The notes under the pieces are model-generated. The model searched no databases. It was given only the letters and a program-made list of their open reading frames with translations, and had not been told where the DNA came from. Shown here one piece after another: positions 8,432 through 17,468 of a stretch of DNA of 64,000 nt (positions are counted from its first letter, which is position 1; each line of letters starts with the position of its first letter). The stretch is taken from contig CAMWXJ010000001.1 of NCBI GenBank assembly GCA_947178215.1, positions 1 to 64,000 of the forward strand, in the 5' to 3' direction. The stretch is from an uncultured Porphyromonadaceae bacterium. GTDB taxonomy: Bacteria > Bacteroidota > Bacteroidia > Bacteroidales > Muribaculaceae. Position numbers and translations under genes: made by a program.

Positions 8432-9826
8432 TTAGATGCGGTTTTGACGAAGTTTTTCGGTGTATTGATCGATACGCGCCATTTCGGCCGGTATGTCGAT
8501 AGTCTGCGGGCAGTGGGGCTTGCACTGTCCGCAGCCTATGCAGTGGTCGGCCTGACGCAGTCGCTCGACGCTGCGGTCGTAGCCCACGAGATAGGCTCGG
8601 CGTGCCTTGGCATAGTTCGGATCGGCCGTCGACGAGGGCAGGTTGTCGTCGTTGATGCACTTGTTGTAGTGGGCAAACACCGCCGGGATGTTAATTCCGT
8701 AAGGACACGGCATGCAGTAGGAGCAGCGTGTGCAGGGCACTGACGGAAATTCGATGAGCTTCACGGCTGTGTCTTCGAGCAGGGCCACTTCCTCGGGCGT
8801 ACACGGTTCGAGCGGCGAGTAGGTGGCGAGGTTGTCTTCCAGATGCTCTTTATAGGTCATGCCCGACAGTACCGTGAGTACCCCCTCGGGGGTGCCGGCG
8901 TATCTGAACGCCCACGAGGCTATGGAGTCGTCGGGGCGGCGCTGTTTAAGGCGCGCGTTGAGCGGCTGTGTAAGCGTGGCGAGGCGGCCGCCTTGAAGGG
9001 GCTCCATAATCACGGCCGGGATATTGCGCTTTTCGAGTTCCGCGTAGAGATACTCCGCAGGATAGTTGAAGCCGCTGGCGTGCTTCCAGTCGGAGTAGTT
9101 GAGCTGTATCTGCACGAAGTCCCATTTCCACTCGTCGTTGCGCGACAGCATGTAGTCAAACACCTTGACGTCGCCGTGATACGAGAAGCCGAGATTGCGT
9201 ATGCGTCCCGCCTCGCGTTCTTTGAGCAGGAAGTCGAGCACGCCGCTTGTAAGGAAGCGCTTCTCGAACACCGGCATGCCTCCTCCGCCGCAGAAATGCA
9301 GGAGATAGTAGTCGATATAATCGGTTTGAAGCTCCTTCATAGAGTTGCGGTACATCTTTATCGACTCTTCGAGAATCTTTTTCGGGTCGTCCATATCGTT
9401 GGCAAAGAAGTTTGACATCTTTGTGGCGATATAGTATGAGTCGCGGGGATGACGGCTGAGGGCTATTCCTGTGGAGTGCTCCGACATGCCCTGCACATAA
9501 GGGGGCGCGGTGTCGAAGTAGTTCACGCCGTGTTCTATGGCATAGTCGACGAGGCTGTTGACGGCGTCCTGGTCGACAATCTCCTTGTCAGGATTGGCGG
9601 GGTCGGGTATGGTGGGCCAGCGCATACAGCCGTAGCCCAGAATCGACACGTCGTCACCATGGAGATTCTTGCGGTAGGTCATCCGGCCCTGTCCCGGCTT
9701 GGGGGCGCCCGCCGTGGAAGTGTCGCCGCTACCGCTGCAACCGATCAGCAGGGGCGAGGCAGCCACGGCGCCGGCAGCCGCTGCAATACGTCTGAGCGCT
9801 TCGCGGCGTGATATGTTATGTTTCAT
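8432..9826 (-). CDS. Tat-exported, lipid-anchored aldo/keto reductase with Fe-S domain
   Basis: 464 residues. The N-terminus has a twin-arginine motif (SRREALRR) and a lipobox-like LLIGC, predicting Tat export and lipid anchoring. The TIM-barrel aldo/keto reductase region spans about 45-340 (GYGCMRWP, NYFDTAPPY). The C-terminal ferredoxin-like part has CTRCSYCMPCPYGI and CIGCGQCKPHCP. It belongs to the large group of aldo/keto reductases with C-terminal 4Fe-4S domains; the substrate is unknown. It heads the operon with the polyferredoxin. Confidence 0.9.
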   Translation of the reverse strand: MKHNISRREALRRIAAAAGAVAASPLLIGCSGSGDTSTAGAPKPGQGRMTYRKNLHGDDVSILGYGCMRWPTIPDPANPDKEIVDQDAVNSLVDYAIEHGVNYFDTAPPYVQGMSEHSTGIALSRHPRDSYYIATKMSNFFANDMDDPKKILEESIKMYRNSMKELQTDYIDYYLLHFCGGGGMPVFEKRFLTSGVLDFLLKEREAGRIRNLGFSYHGDVKVFDYMLSRNDEWKWDFVQIQLNYSDWKHASGFNYPAEYLYAELEKRNIPAVIMEPLQGGRLATLTQPLNARLKQRRPDDSIASWAFRYAGTPEGVLTVLSGMTYKEHLEDNLATYSPLEPCTPEEVALLEDTAVKLIEFPSVPCTRCSYCMPCPYGINIPAVFAHYNKCINDDNLPSSTADPNYAKARRAYLVGYDRSVERLRQADHCIGCGQCKPHCPQTIDIPAEMARIDQYTEKLRQNRI

Positions 9827-9867
9827 ACAAATCGTGATAGATACAGAAGGTTAAAGATTGGTCTGCG

Positions 9868-9875
9868 CAAATTTA
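9868..9875 (-). promoter_or_regulatory. Promoter -7 box upstream of the aldo/keto reductase operon
   Basis: The minus strand reads TAAATTTG (TAnnTTTG) about 42 nt before the start codon. The -33 element is not clear. Confidence 0.55.
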
Positions 9876-9911
9876 CACTATTTTGCTCATAATTGCTAAC
9901 AAAAAGCAAGC

Positions 9912-9945
9912 CGGGAGCGACACTTTAAAAAAAATGTCGCTCCCG
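9912..9945 (-). terminator. Rho-independent terminator after rpiB
   Basis: An 11-bp stem CGGGAGCGACA/TGTCGCTCCCG closes a T-rich loop about 30 nt past the rpiB stop and is followed on the minus strand by a T-rich tract. It ends the seven-gene operon that starts near 14.8 kb. Confidence 0.8.
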
Positions 9946-9975
9946 ACGCCGAAAGAATATGTTTATGCGCGTGGC

Positions 9976-10437
9976 TCAGCAGCCTCCCACGGGTATCTTG
10001 GCAATGCGGCGCTCGTGACGGCCACCGTCAAATGGGGTTGAGAGAAAAGCCTCGACAATCTCAAAAGCTGTCTCAGGCTCGATGAAACGTGCCGGGAGCA
10101 CAAGAACGTTGGCGTTGTTGTGGGCGCGGGCGAGGCGTGCCAGTTCGGGTGTCCAGCATATGGCTGCGCGAATCCCCTTGTGCTTGTTGAGTGTCATCGC
10201 GATGCCGTTGCCCGAGCCGCACATGGCGATGCCGATGTAGCAGCGTCCGCTCTCTACTGCTTCGGCACAGGGGTGTGCGAAGTCGGGATAGTCGCACGAC
10301 TGGTCGGAGTTGGTGCCGAAGTCGTCGTATTCACATCCGCGCTTGGCAAGGTGGTTTTCGATGAGGCATTTGAGGTCATAGCCTGCGTGGTCGGAGGCCA
10401 TGGCGATTCTTTTCTTGTCGGAAACTGTCTGGGTCAT
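9976..10437 (-). CDS. rpiB: Ribose-5-phosphate isomerase B
   Basis: Pentose-phosphate enzyme interconverting ribose-5-P and ribulose-5-P. The 153-residue RpiB/LacAB-fold protein shows MASDHAGYDLK at the N-terminus, DYPDFAHPCAEAV, and the catalytic-site loop MCGSGNGIAMTLNKHKGIRAA. It is the last gene of the operon, 4 nt after the SDR gene, and precedes the terminator. Confidence 0.97.
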   Translation of the reverse strand: MTQTVSDKKRIAMASDHAGYDLKCLIENHLAKRGCEYDDFGTNSDQSCDYPDFAHPCAEAVESGRCYIGIAMCGSGNGIAMTLNKHKGIRAAICWTPELARLARAHNNANVLVLPARFIEPETAFEIVEAFLSTPFDGGRHERRIAKIPVGGC

Positions 10438-10441
10438 TGGG

Positions 10442-11182
10442 TTATTTGAAAGTTATGTCTACGTGGCGCCACAACCGTTGCGGGATGAGGTTCCACAAGG
10501 CGTTGACGATGCGCCAGCGCGAGTCGATGACGGCTACGCGGCGGCGTTTCACAACCGCCCGCTCCACAAGGCGCGATGCCTCGTCGAGCGTCATTATCAT
10601 TGGATAGTCTTTGTCGGGGTCGAGTAGAGGAGTGCGTATAAATCCGGGCCGGATGTCGGTAAAGGCCACGTTGACCTGCTGAGTGTAGGCGAGCTGTTCG
10701 AGTGAGTTGATAAACTGTACCTGGAAGCGCTTCGACGCGCTGTAAGCGGCCGCGATGCCGAGCCCTTTGGTGGCGGCCACTGAGGTCACTACGGCAATCT
10801 GTCCCTGAGTGCGGTTGGCGGTGGCGCGGAAATATTTGTAGGCTTCCGACACGATGCGGGCGAAGCCTACCACATTGACAGCGAGTGTGTCGGTGAGCTT
10901 GGCATCGTCGAGCTGAGGATCGGAGAACCCCGTGCCCGAGCAATATAGCAGTGTGTCCATGCCGTCCATCTCCTCTATGAGGTCGCCGAACTTGCGCGCG
11001 GCGTCGGGTGCGGTAACGTCGATAGCCGACACCTTTATAGTGTCGGGATACTGGGTCTGCAATGCCTGCATCGGTTCAAGACGCCTGGCGGCCATGCCGA
11101 CCTGCCAGCCTGCGGCAGCGAAATCTTCAGCTGCACGGAGCCCTATGCCTGATGAGGCACCTACAATGATAATCTTCTTCAT
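10442..11182 (-). CDS. Short-chain dehydrogenase/reductase (SDR)
   Basis: 246-residue classical SDR with the NAD(P)-binding GASSGIG motif at residues 8-14 and the catalytic YSASK motif near residue 150. A Gln-rich joining segment precedes VVTSVAATKGLG. The substrate is not predictable. Its ATG overlaps the stop of the DUF6048 gene (ATGA), so the genes are translationally coupled. Confidence 0.92.
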   Translation of the reverse strand: MKKIIIVGASSGIGLRAAEDFAAAGWQVGMAARRLEPMQALQTQYPDTIKVSAIDVTAPDAARKFGDLIEEMDGMDTLLYCSGTGFSDPQLDDAKLTDTLAVNVVGFARIVSEAYKYFRATANRTQGQIAVVTSVAATKGLGIAAAYSASKRFQVQFINSLEQLAYTQQVNVAFTDIRPGFIRTPLLDPDKDYPMIMTLDEASRLVERAVVKRRRVAVIDSRWRIVNALWNLIPQRLWRHVDITFK

Positions 11183-12159
11183 AGCTGTTGAGTGGGTGTG
11201 ACGGCGGGGTCGCCGGCTGACTCCGTGCTGCCGGAGCGCTCCTGTGACTCTGAGGTCGAGGGCAGCTCCGTCACGGTGACGGTCCCGTCACTGTTATCAA
11301 CGGCGGTGGCCTTCCTGCGGTTCAGCGGAAGGGTGTAGATTATTGAGAAAGCGCCGCTTACGGGGTGCTTGCGCTGTCCGAAGCCGGGGATATACATCGG
11401 CTGTCCGTAGGCGTTCTTGCTCTCGCTGGTTATGGAGCGGTATCTGAACTGCCAGCCGGCCGAAATGGGGCCTGCGAGCTTCACTCTCACTCCAATGCTT
11501 ATTTCAAGGAACTGCGCCGAATAGCTCTGCTGCGGAATGTCGAAAGTCGACGCGTCGTCCCAATATGTTCCGGGCACGGTCACATTGTCGACACTCCACT
11601 TGAACGGTGTGTAGCAGTAGCGCAGACCCACAAGCAGGGCATAGTCGGGGGAGTTGTTGTAGAACATGTTGTAGTCGACGCCTATCTTGAAATATGGCGA
11701 CAGGGGCGACTTGAACGTATAGTTGGCGCCGTCGGGGTTGATGTCGGCGCGTCCTAAGCCCACTTCGACGAGCGGGAAAAAACGGTTGTGGATAGAGAGG
11801 CGGGCAAACGCCGAGCCCACGCCGTATTGCTGCCCGAGGATACGCATCGCCGCGTCCCAGATGTCGACGCCGAAGTCGACCGATTCCCAGCGAGGGTAGA
11901 GATTGCGCGGCTTGGCGGCCTCTATAGCCGCGGAGTCGACAAATTCGAGTCCGGTCACGGTGTCGACGAGTATGATGTTACCCTGGGCGTCGAGGCGTTC
12001 GGCAAGGCGAGTGCGGTCAAATTCCTTGGGCTTGTTGACCGATTGGCCCGGCTTGGGCGGAGTAACGGGGGTCACACGCCGCTGAGCCGTGGCGCCGAGT
12101 GCGGCCGCGGCCATAACGACAAGTGTCAGGACTATGCGGAGTGTGTGTGTCATAATCAT
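11179..12159 (-). CDS. DUF6048 family protein (predicted outer-membrane beta-barrel)
   Basis: 326 residues with a signal peptide (about 1-25). The body has alternating hydrophobic segments typical of outer-membrane barrels (FGVDIWDAAMRI, YFKIGVDYNMFYNN, ISIGVRVKLAGPISAGWQFRYR). The C-terminal ~45 residues are Ser/Thr/Glu-rich. DUF6048 genes sit beside DUF6452 genes in Bacteroidales; function is unknown. Met3 at 12153 is an alternative start. Confidence 0.8.
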   Translation of the reverse strand: MIMTHTLRIVLTLVVMAAAALGATAQRRVTPVTPPKPGQSVNKPKEFDRTRLAERLDAQGNIILVDTVTGLEFVDSAAIEAAKPRNLYPRWESVDFGVDIWDAAMRILGQQYGVGSAFARLSIHNRFFPLVEVGLGRADINPDGANYTFKSPLSPYFKIGVDYNMFYNNSPDYALLVGLRYCYTPFKWSVDNVTVPGTYWDDASTFDIPQQSYSAQFLEISIGVRVKLAGPISAGWQFRYRSITSESKNAYGQPMYIPGFGQRKHPVSGAFSIIYTLPLNRRKATAVDNSDGTVTVTELPSTSESQERSGSTESAGDPAVTPTQQL

Positions 12160-12659
12160 CAGTCGGGAGTCTCGGTTGCGTAGTAAAACTGTATGCGCTG
12201 GAAATCGGCGTTGGTGATGAGCGAGTCGACTACGGCTACGGAGTCGAGCAGCCAGTGTGTGTGACTTACGCGAGTGATGCGGTAGCGGTACATGGCGCCG
12301 CAGTCTTCGGAGGCAAAGTAGGGGTGCGTGTCGTAGTCAAACGTCACAGTGTCGGCTATTCCGTAGTCGACCATCGGGTGACTCGTGTAGCGTATGAAGT
12401 AGGAGGTCGACTCACGGTTTGGGCGAAACGGAAGGTAGATTGTGCTGACCGCTCCGGTGGAGTGGAGGAGCGAGTCGTGGGGGGCTCCCACGCCGCCTAT
12501 CTCCACAGAGTCTATGGATATGGCCTTGCCGTTGTTGTAGGAGTAGAAGCCGGCCAGAGGCACCGAAGTCTGGTTTTCGGTACATCCGGCCGAGTTGCAT
12601 CCGGCGAGAGCCGATAGCAGCATCAGCGCTATGGCGGCTATGGTCAGAATTTTCCCCAT
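12159..12659 (-). CDS. DUF6452 family lipoprotein
   Basis: 166 residues with a lipoprotein signal (LLSALAGC) at the N-terminus. The rest is a small beta-rich domain. It overlaps the nitroreductase stop by 16 nt and the DUF6048 start by 1 nt, so it is tightly coupled to both. A partnership with the neighbouring predicted barrel is plausible but unproven. Confidence 0.8.
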   Translation of the reverse strand: MGKILTIAAIALMLLSALAGCNSAGCTENQTSVPLAGFYSYNNGKAISIDSVEIGGVGAPHDSLLHSTGAVSTIYLPFRPNRESTSYFIRYTSHPMVDYGIADTVTFDYDTHPYFASEDCGAMYRYRITRVSHTHWLLDSVAVVDSLITNADFQRIQFYYATETPD

Positions 12660-13198
12660 GTCAGAATGGTGTCGAGAGGCTTGCGCTTGGTGGCGGGGCG
12701 GTGTTCGCCGCCCTCGGCGGTGGCGCAGGGATAGCCAATCGGAATGATTACCGCGGGCTCCACGCCCTCAGGGAGTGCGAGGGCGGCGGCGAGCGGCGCC
12801 GGGTCGAAGTTGCACACCCAGCAGGTGCCGAGGCCGAGTGCGGCCGCGGCGAGGCATATATGCTCTGTGGCAATCGCTATGTCTATGTCGGAGTGGTCTT
12901 TGCCGTCGTTGCGGTGCCATGCCTCGCGGTGGTCCTCACAGCACACTATAAAGGCGGGGACGGTGGCGAACCAGGGACGGGGGTATACAGCGCATACGGC
13001 CTCCACGGCTTCGGCATACTCGGGACGCCGGTCGAGGGCCACGAAGTGCCACGGCTGGCGGTTGCAGGCCGAGGGAGCGAGACGGGCGGCGTCGATGACG
13101 GCGCGGATGAGGTCGGGGTCTACGGCGCGGTCGCGGTCGTAGCTGCGGCACGAACGGCGCTCGGCTACGAGTGAGGCAAAGGCTGCGTAAGTTTCCAT
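12644..13198 (-). CDS. Nitroreductase family protein
   Basis: 184-residue FMN-dependent oxidoreductase. N-terminal RRSCRSYDRDRAV and SACNRQPWHFVAL are the FMN-binding signatures; GLGTCWVCNF and IIPIGYP lie in the C-terminal half. The ORF track runs to 13543, but homology begins at the ATG at 13198, and the extension is Arg-rich out-of-frame translation of the glycosyltransferase gene. The physiological substrate is unknown. Confidence 0.93.
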   Translation of the reverse strand: METYAAFASLVAERRSCRSYDRDRAVDPDLIRAVIDAARLAPSACNRQPWHFVALDRRPEYAEAVEAVCAVYPRPWFATVPAFIVCCEDHREAWHRNDGKDHSDIDIAIATEHICLAAAALGLGTCWVCNFDPAPLAAALALPEGVEPAVIIPIGYPCATAEGGEHRPATKRKPLDTILTWGKF

Positions 13199-13233
13199 AT
13201 CGGTATATGTGGGTTGATGAAGAGGGTTGACGG

Positions 13234-14208
13234 TCAGGATTGCGAAGGGTCGGTGGTGCGCAGCTCGGTGGCTATCTCGTAGTGGTTGCGTCCGGGGGCA
13301 TTGCGCACCACGAGTTCGCCTATGAAGCCGGCGAGGAAGAGCTGGGTACCGAGTACCATCATGGTGAGGGCGAGATAGAAGTAGGGCGAGTCGGTGACGA
13401 GGGAGTAGGCGTGGCCCGAGTGCATGTTGTAGAGCTTCATAGCGCCCACCACTATCACGGCCACGAAACCGATAAAGAACATCAGCGAGCCGAGGAGGCC
13501 GAAAAGGTGCATCGGCTTGACGCCAAACTTGCCTGTAAACCATAGCGTGCCGAGGTCGAGGTAGCCGTTGATAAAGCGGTCGAGACCGAATTTGGTCTTG
13601 CCGTATTTGCGGGCCTGGTGATGCACAATCTTTTCGCCTATCTTGGTGAATCCGGCGTTTTTGGCGAGGTAGGGGATATAACGGTGCATGTCGCCGTAGA
13701 CCTCGATGTGCTTAACCACCTCGCGGCGGTAGGCTTTGAGGCCGCAGTTGAAGTCGTGGAGGTTGTGTATGCCGCTTACGCGTCGCGCCGTGGCGTTGAA
13801 GAGCTTTGTGGGTATGGTTTTCGACAGCGGGTCGTAGCGCTTCTGCTTCCAGCCGCTCACGAGGTCGTAGCCGTCAACCATAATCATGCGGTAAAGGTCG
13901 GGAATCTCGTCGGGCGAGTCTTGGAGGTCGGCGTCCATTGTGATTACCACATCGCCCTGGGCGCGTCGGAATCCTGTGTTGAGTGCCGGGCTCTTGCCGT
14001 AGTTGCGGCGGAATGACACGCCTTTGACGGCTGGATTTGACTCGGCGAGGCTGTTGATGACGCTCCACGAGCCGTCGGTCGAGCCGTCGTCGATAAAGAG
14101 CAGCTCGTAGCTGAAACCGTTGGCTTCCATTACCCTGGCAATCCAGGCTTCGAGCTCGGGCAGCGACTCGGCTTCGTTATATAGAGGTACTATTACTGAT
14201 ATGTCCAC
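13234..14208 (-). CDS. Family 2 glycosyltransferase (DPM1/GtrB-like, membrane-anchored)
   Basis: 324 residues from a GTG start at 14208, where homology begins (DISVIVPLYNEAESL). GT2 motifs follow: FIDDGSTDGSW, the metal-binding DADLQDSP, and FNCGLKAYRREV. Two C-terminal transmembrane helices (about 240-265 and 280-305) fit enzymes that make polyprenyl-phosphate-linked sugars at the inner membrane. The ATG at 14322 in the track would overlap the DUF4199 gene and adds a non-homologous Cys/Pro-rich stretch, so GTG is preferred. Confidence 0.9.
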   Translation of the reverse strand: MDISVIVPLYNEAESLPELEAWIARVMEANGFSYELLFIDDGSTDGSWSVINSLAESNPAVKGVSFRRNYGKSPALNTGFRRAQGDVVITMDADLQDSPDEIPDLYRMIMVDGYDLVSGWKQKRYDPLSKTIPTKLFNATARRVSGIHNLHDFNCGLKAYRREVVKHIEVYGDMHRYIPYLAKNAGFTKIGEKIVHHQARKYGKTKFGLDRFINGYLDLGTLWFTGKFGVKPMHLFGLLGSLMFFIGFVAVIVVGAMKLYNMHSGHAYSLVTDSPYFYLALTMMVLGTQLFLAGFIGELVVRNAPGRNHYEIATELRTTDPSQS

Positions 14209-14224
14209 GTCAGGAGAAAAGTCG

Positions 14225-14788
14225 TCAGAATTGATTGTTGTCGGAATGTGAGGAAGGACGCACGGGCCTGGCACGCACAAGCAGGGCGAGCAGTGCCGAG
14301 AGGAGCGAGCCGGTAAACACACTAAGCCATATCATCTCCATCACGATTGATATGGCCGATGGTACGAGATGATTGTCAATCATGCGTCGCAAGACTTCGG
14401 CCATCTCTTCGCCGCGTTCCCATCCCGAGCCCTCGTAGAATTCGATTACTGATTGCAGCTGGTCGACGATATAGGTTGGCTGCACCCAGCGGAGCCATAT
14501 TACCTCTACGGCTCCGGCGAGGAGGCTCGCACAGAGAAATATCATGATGCCGTGCATCCACAGTGCCGACATCCGCGTCGTGCCGTAGTCCTCGACATAG
14601 GCGCGTCGCAGATAGTAGTATATGACAAACGGCACTCCTATCATCATCAGAATGACCAGAAGCGACAGCATGGCTACCCCGGTGGCATAAATCGAGGCAA
14701 AGAACATGACCGTGAGATATATGGCGAACGTGAGTCCGTCATGAGCTCCGCGGCGGTAGGGTGAACGGTATGTGGCGTTTTCCGGCAT
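14225..14788 (-). CDS. DUF4199 family membrane protein
   Basis: 187 residues with about four transmembrane helices. The DUF4199 region begins at YRSPYRRGAHDG. First gene of the operon leading into the glycosyltransferase. The track start at 14812 would be only about 11 nt from the predicted transcription start, so the second Met at 14788 is favoured; 14812 cannot be excluded. Function is unknown. Partnership with the adjacent GT2 enzyme is common in Bacteroidetes. Confidence 0.85.
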   Translation of the reverse strand: MPENATYRSPYRRGAHDGLTFAIYLTVMFFASIYATGVAMLSLLVILMMIGVPFVIYYYLRRAYVEDYGTTRMSALWMHGIMIFLCASLLAGAVEVIWLRWVQPTYIVDQLQSVIEFYEGSGWERGEEMAEVLRRMIDNHLVPSAISIVMEMIWLSVFTGSLLSALLALLVRARPVRPSSHSDNNQF

Positions 14789-14829
14789 AATAACAAGTGG
14801 CGCGGAGGCCATAACAGGCCACCGCGCCG

Positions 14830-14837
14830 CAAAGTTA
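14830..14837 (-). promoter_or_regulatory. Promoter -7 box for the DUF4199-to-rpiB operon
   Basis: The minus strand reads TAACTTTG, a perfect TAnnTTTG box, followed by a short leader before the DUF4199 start. Downstream genes to rpiB are overlapped or closely spaced. Confidence 0.7.
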
Positions 14838-14917
14838 CGAAATAATCGGCAATTTGCCTTAGACCGTGAGCGCCAATAATAGGTTTTTCGTCATGAATAG
14901 TGGCGCCGTGGCCGATG

Positions 14918-16234
14918 TCAGCGAGCGTAGAAATCGAGCACGCGCAGGCGGAGCAGATATTCGTAGCGTGCCTGCACGGCCTCGGCCTCGGCTCGTGTGG
15001 CCGTTGTCTTGGCCTGCTCCCACTCCGTGGGGGTGGCGCGTCCGGCGTTGTATTTCTCGGTCACGGCGGCGAGGGCGGCCTGAGCGTGGGTCATGGCGGA
15101 GCGGGCGCTCTGCTCCTTGGCGCGCGAGGTGGTGGCCTGGGCGTAGGCCTGGTTTATGGCATTCTCCACATCGATGCGGGTGCTTTCGAGCTGGAGGTCG
15201 GCAGCGAGAGCCGACGCTTTGGCACGGCGCACGTTGTTGCGTGTCGAGAAGGCGTCAAAAATGGGCACGCTGAGCGACAGTCCGAGGTTCTGGCTGAAAT
15301 TGTGGCGCATCTGCGAGCCGAACGATTCATTTGTCACTCCACCCATGCGGTAGTAGTTGGAGCCGAGACCGGCTGAGAAAGAGAGGGTGGGAATGTAACC
15401 GCTCTGTGCTACCTTGATGTTCTTGCGTGCGGCCTCGGCCGAGAGGGAGGCTGCGCGTATGGAGTGATTGCGCGAGTTGGCGATAGCGTAAATCTCTTCG
15501 GGGGACAGGCGGTAGGCGTTGCCGAACGTGATTGACGTGGTGTCGAGGGGAGCGACGTCAAACGGCAGTTCGGCAGGCAGTTCGAGCAGCTGGGCGAGAT
15601 TGAGCAGGGCGAGCTGCACGTCGCTCTCGCACGACACTACGCTCATGCGGTCCTGGGCGAGCTGGCTCTGCGCTTCGATGAGGTCGAGTTCCGGTATCTT
15701 GCCTGCTTCGAGCAGAATGGTGCGGCGGTTGAGCTCGGTCTCGGAGAGGGCGGCCTGGTTGCGGGCCACGGTCAGCAGCTCGCGCGAGAGCAGCGCTTGG
15801 AGGTAATAAGATATGACGCGGAGCTCCACGTTGTCGCGCGTGGCCTCGGCCTGTTCGAGTGTGGCGGCGAGGTCGGCCTTGGCATACTCCACGCCGCGCA
15901 GGGCGCGCAGTCCCTGGAATACGGGTAGCTGGAGTCCCACGCTCAGGCCTGTCGACGATGTGTTGCGGTCGGCATACGTATTGTCGGCGGTGAGGCCGCG
16001 GCCGAACGCCCACGACTGGCTTGCCGAGCCGTGGAGCTGCGGCAGGAACGCATCTTTGGCCGCCGTGAGTGCAATCTCGCTGTTGAGCTGCTGCACGCGG
16101 CTCTGGCGCACGCTTATGTTGTGGGTGGTGGCGTAGGCGATGCAGCTGTCGAGGGTCCAGGTGTCGGCGGTCTGGGCCGAGGCGGTGAGTGCCGCGGCGC
16201 ATGTTATGGCTGTGAATAAGGTTCGTGTGATCAT
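14918..16234 (-). CDS. TolC-family outer-membrane efflux protein
   Basis: 438 residues with a signal peptide (cleaved near AALTASAQT), then two OEP repeats of long helices typical of TolC (DTWTLDSCIAYATTHNISVRQSRVQQLNSE at the start). Forms the outer-membrane channel for the ABC pump encoded upstream. Last gene of a five-gene minus-strand operon, 33 nt after the HlyD-type subunit. Confidence 0.95.
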   Translation of the reverse strand: MITRTLFTAITCAAALTASAQTADTWTLDSCIAYATTHNISVRQSRVQQLNSEIALTAAKDAFLPQLHGSASQSWAFGRGLTADNTYADRNTSSTGLSVGLQLPVFQGLRALRGVEYAKADLAATLEQAEATRDNVELRVISYYLQALLSRELLTVARNQAALSETELNRRTILLEAGKIPELDLIEAQSQLAQDRMSVVSCESDVQLALLNLAQLLELPAELPFDVAPLDTTSITFGNAYRLSPEEIYAIANSRNHSIRAASLSAEAARKNIKVAQSGYIPTLSFSAGLGSNYYRMGGVTNESFGSQMRHNFSQNLGLSLSVPIFDAFSTRNNVRRAKASALAADLQLESTRIDVENAINQAYAQATTSRAKEQSARSAMTHAQAALAAVTEKYNAGRATPTEWEQAKTTATRAEAEAVQARYEYLLRLRVLDFYAR

Positions 16235-16267
16235 GACGTGACTGGTGCCTGTGAGGGAGGTGATGCG

Positions 16268-17368
16268 TTAGTCTTTGTTGATAATGGTTCCGCGGAGCGT
16301 CAGAGTTGTGTCGACTCCTTCCTTTACCTCAATACGGAGGCCGTCGGAGAGTCCGGTGGTGATGCGGCGCTTTTCATACTTTGGTTCAGGGAGCGAGTCG
16401 GTCATTACATATACGTAGGTGGTGTCGCCGGCCCATTCGATAGCACTTTCGGGAATGGCAATGATATTGTCGGAACCCGAAAGACGCACTCGGGCATTGG
16501 CCGAGTAGCCGGCGCGAAGCGATATGGAGTCGGGCGCTTCGATTGCAGCCTTGATTTCAAAGGTGTTGGCGCCGGTGGCAGTAGAGCCTTTCGGCGAGAT
16601 GTATTCCAGCACGGCGGTGGGCTTGAATGTATCGAGGGCACCGATGGTCACCTCCATTGTCATGCCCGGTTTTAGCATGCCCACTTCGGTCTCGTCGACT
16701 TTGCCGAGGAAAATGAGGTCGGTCATGTCGGCTATTACTGCGATTGTGGTGCCGTCGTTGAAGGTGTTGGACTGTATCACCGATGATCCTACTTTAACCG
16801 GAACGTCGAGCACAATTCCCGATACCGTGGCGCGGACCATGGTGTTGGCTTCGGTGGCATTATAGCGCGATACGCCCTCGCGCACGATGTTGTATGAGTC
16901 TTGGGCGGCTTCAAGTTCTTTCTTGGCCTGGCGGAGAGTGGTCTCGGCAGTCTCATATTCTTCGCGTGATATGACCTTGCGGTCGTATAAGGTGCGGGCA
17001 CGGTCATATTTCTGCTGTGCGTCGGTGAGGCTTATGTTGGCGTTGTCGACGCGGGTCTGGGCCGACGACAGCTGTGAGGCGTCGGGGATAACCTTGATCT
17101 TTGCGAGTATATCGCCTTCTTTCACTTTATCGCCAGGCTCTACGAGAATCTCGGATATGATGCCGGCAATCTGCGGCTTGATGTTGATTTCGTCGCGCGG
17201 CTCAATGGTGCCGGTGAGCACCGTGGTGCGTTCGAGGGTGGTGATTTCGGGTTTTACCTTGGAGTAGACTACCGGCTTCTCCTTAGAGTTGATGTAAAGG
17301 AACACAAACGAGCCGATAAACACTGCGGCGACGAGTATCCATAGTATGGCTTTAAGAACCTTTTTCAT
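16268..17368 (-). CDS. Periplasmic adaptor subunit (HlyD/MacA-like)
   Basis: 366 residues. An N-terminal membrane anchor (ILWILVAAVFIGSFVFLYI) is followed by a lipoyl-like half (EINIKPQIAGIISEILVEPGDKV), an alpha-hairpin (about 95-165), the second lipoyl half, and beta-barrel and membrane-proximal domains. Links the MacB-like permeases to the TolC-like channel. The neighbouring permease gene ends 100 nt upstream. Confidence 0.95.
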   Translation of the reverse strand: MKKVLKAILWILVAAVFIGSFVFLYINSKEKPVVYSKVKPEITTLERTTVLTGTIEPRDEINIKPQIAGIISEILVEPGDKVKEGDILAKIKVIPDASQLSSAQTRVDNANISLTDAQQKYDRARTLYDRKVISREEYETAETTLRQAKKELEAAQDSYNIVREGVSRYNATEANTMVRATVSGIVLDVPVKVGSSVIQSNTFNDGTTIAVIADMTDLIFLGKVDETEVGMLKPGMTMEVTIGALDTFKPTAVLEYISPKGSTATGANTFEIKAAIEAPDSISLRAGYSANARVRLSGSDNIIAIPESAIEWAGDTTYVYVMTDSLPEPKYEKRRITTGLSDGLRIEVKEGVDTTLTLRGTIINKD

Positions 17369-17468
17369 AGTTCGTGGCTGGGGATAGTGTGATGATGGTG
17401 TTAATAATCGTGTGAATCGTGAGGGGAGGGAGAATGACCGGTGGGAGAGAGGGTTATGGCGGATCGGG

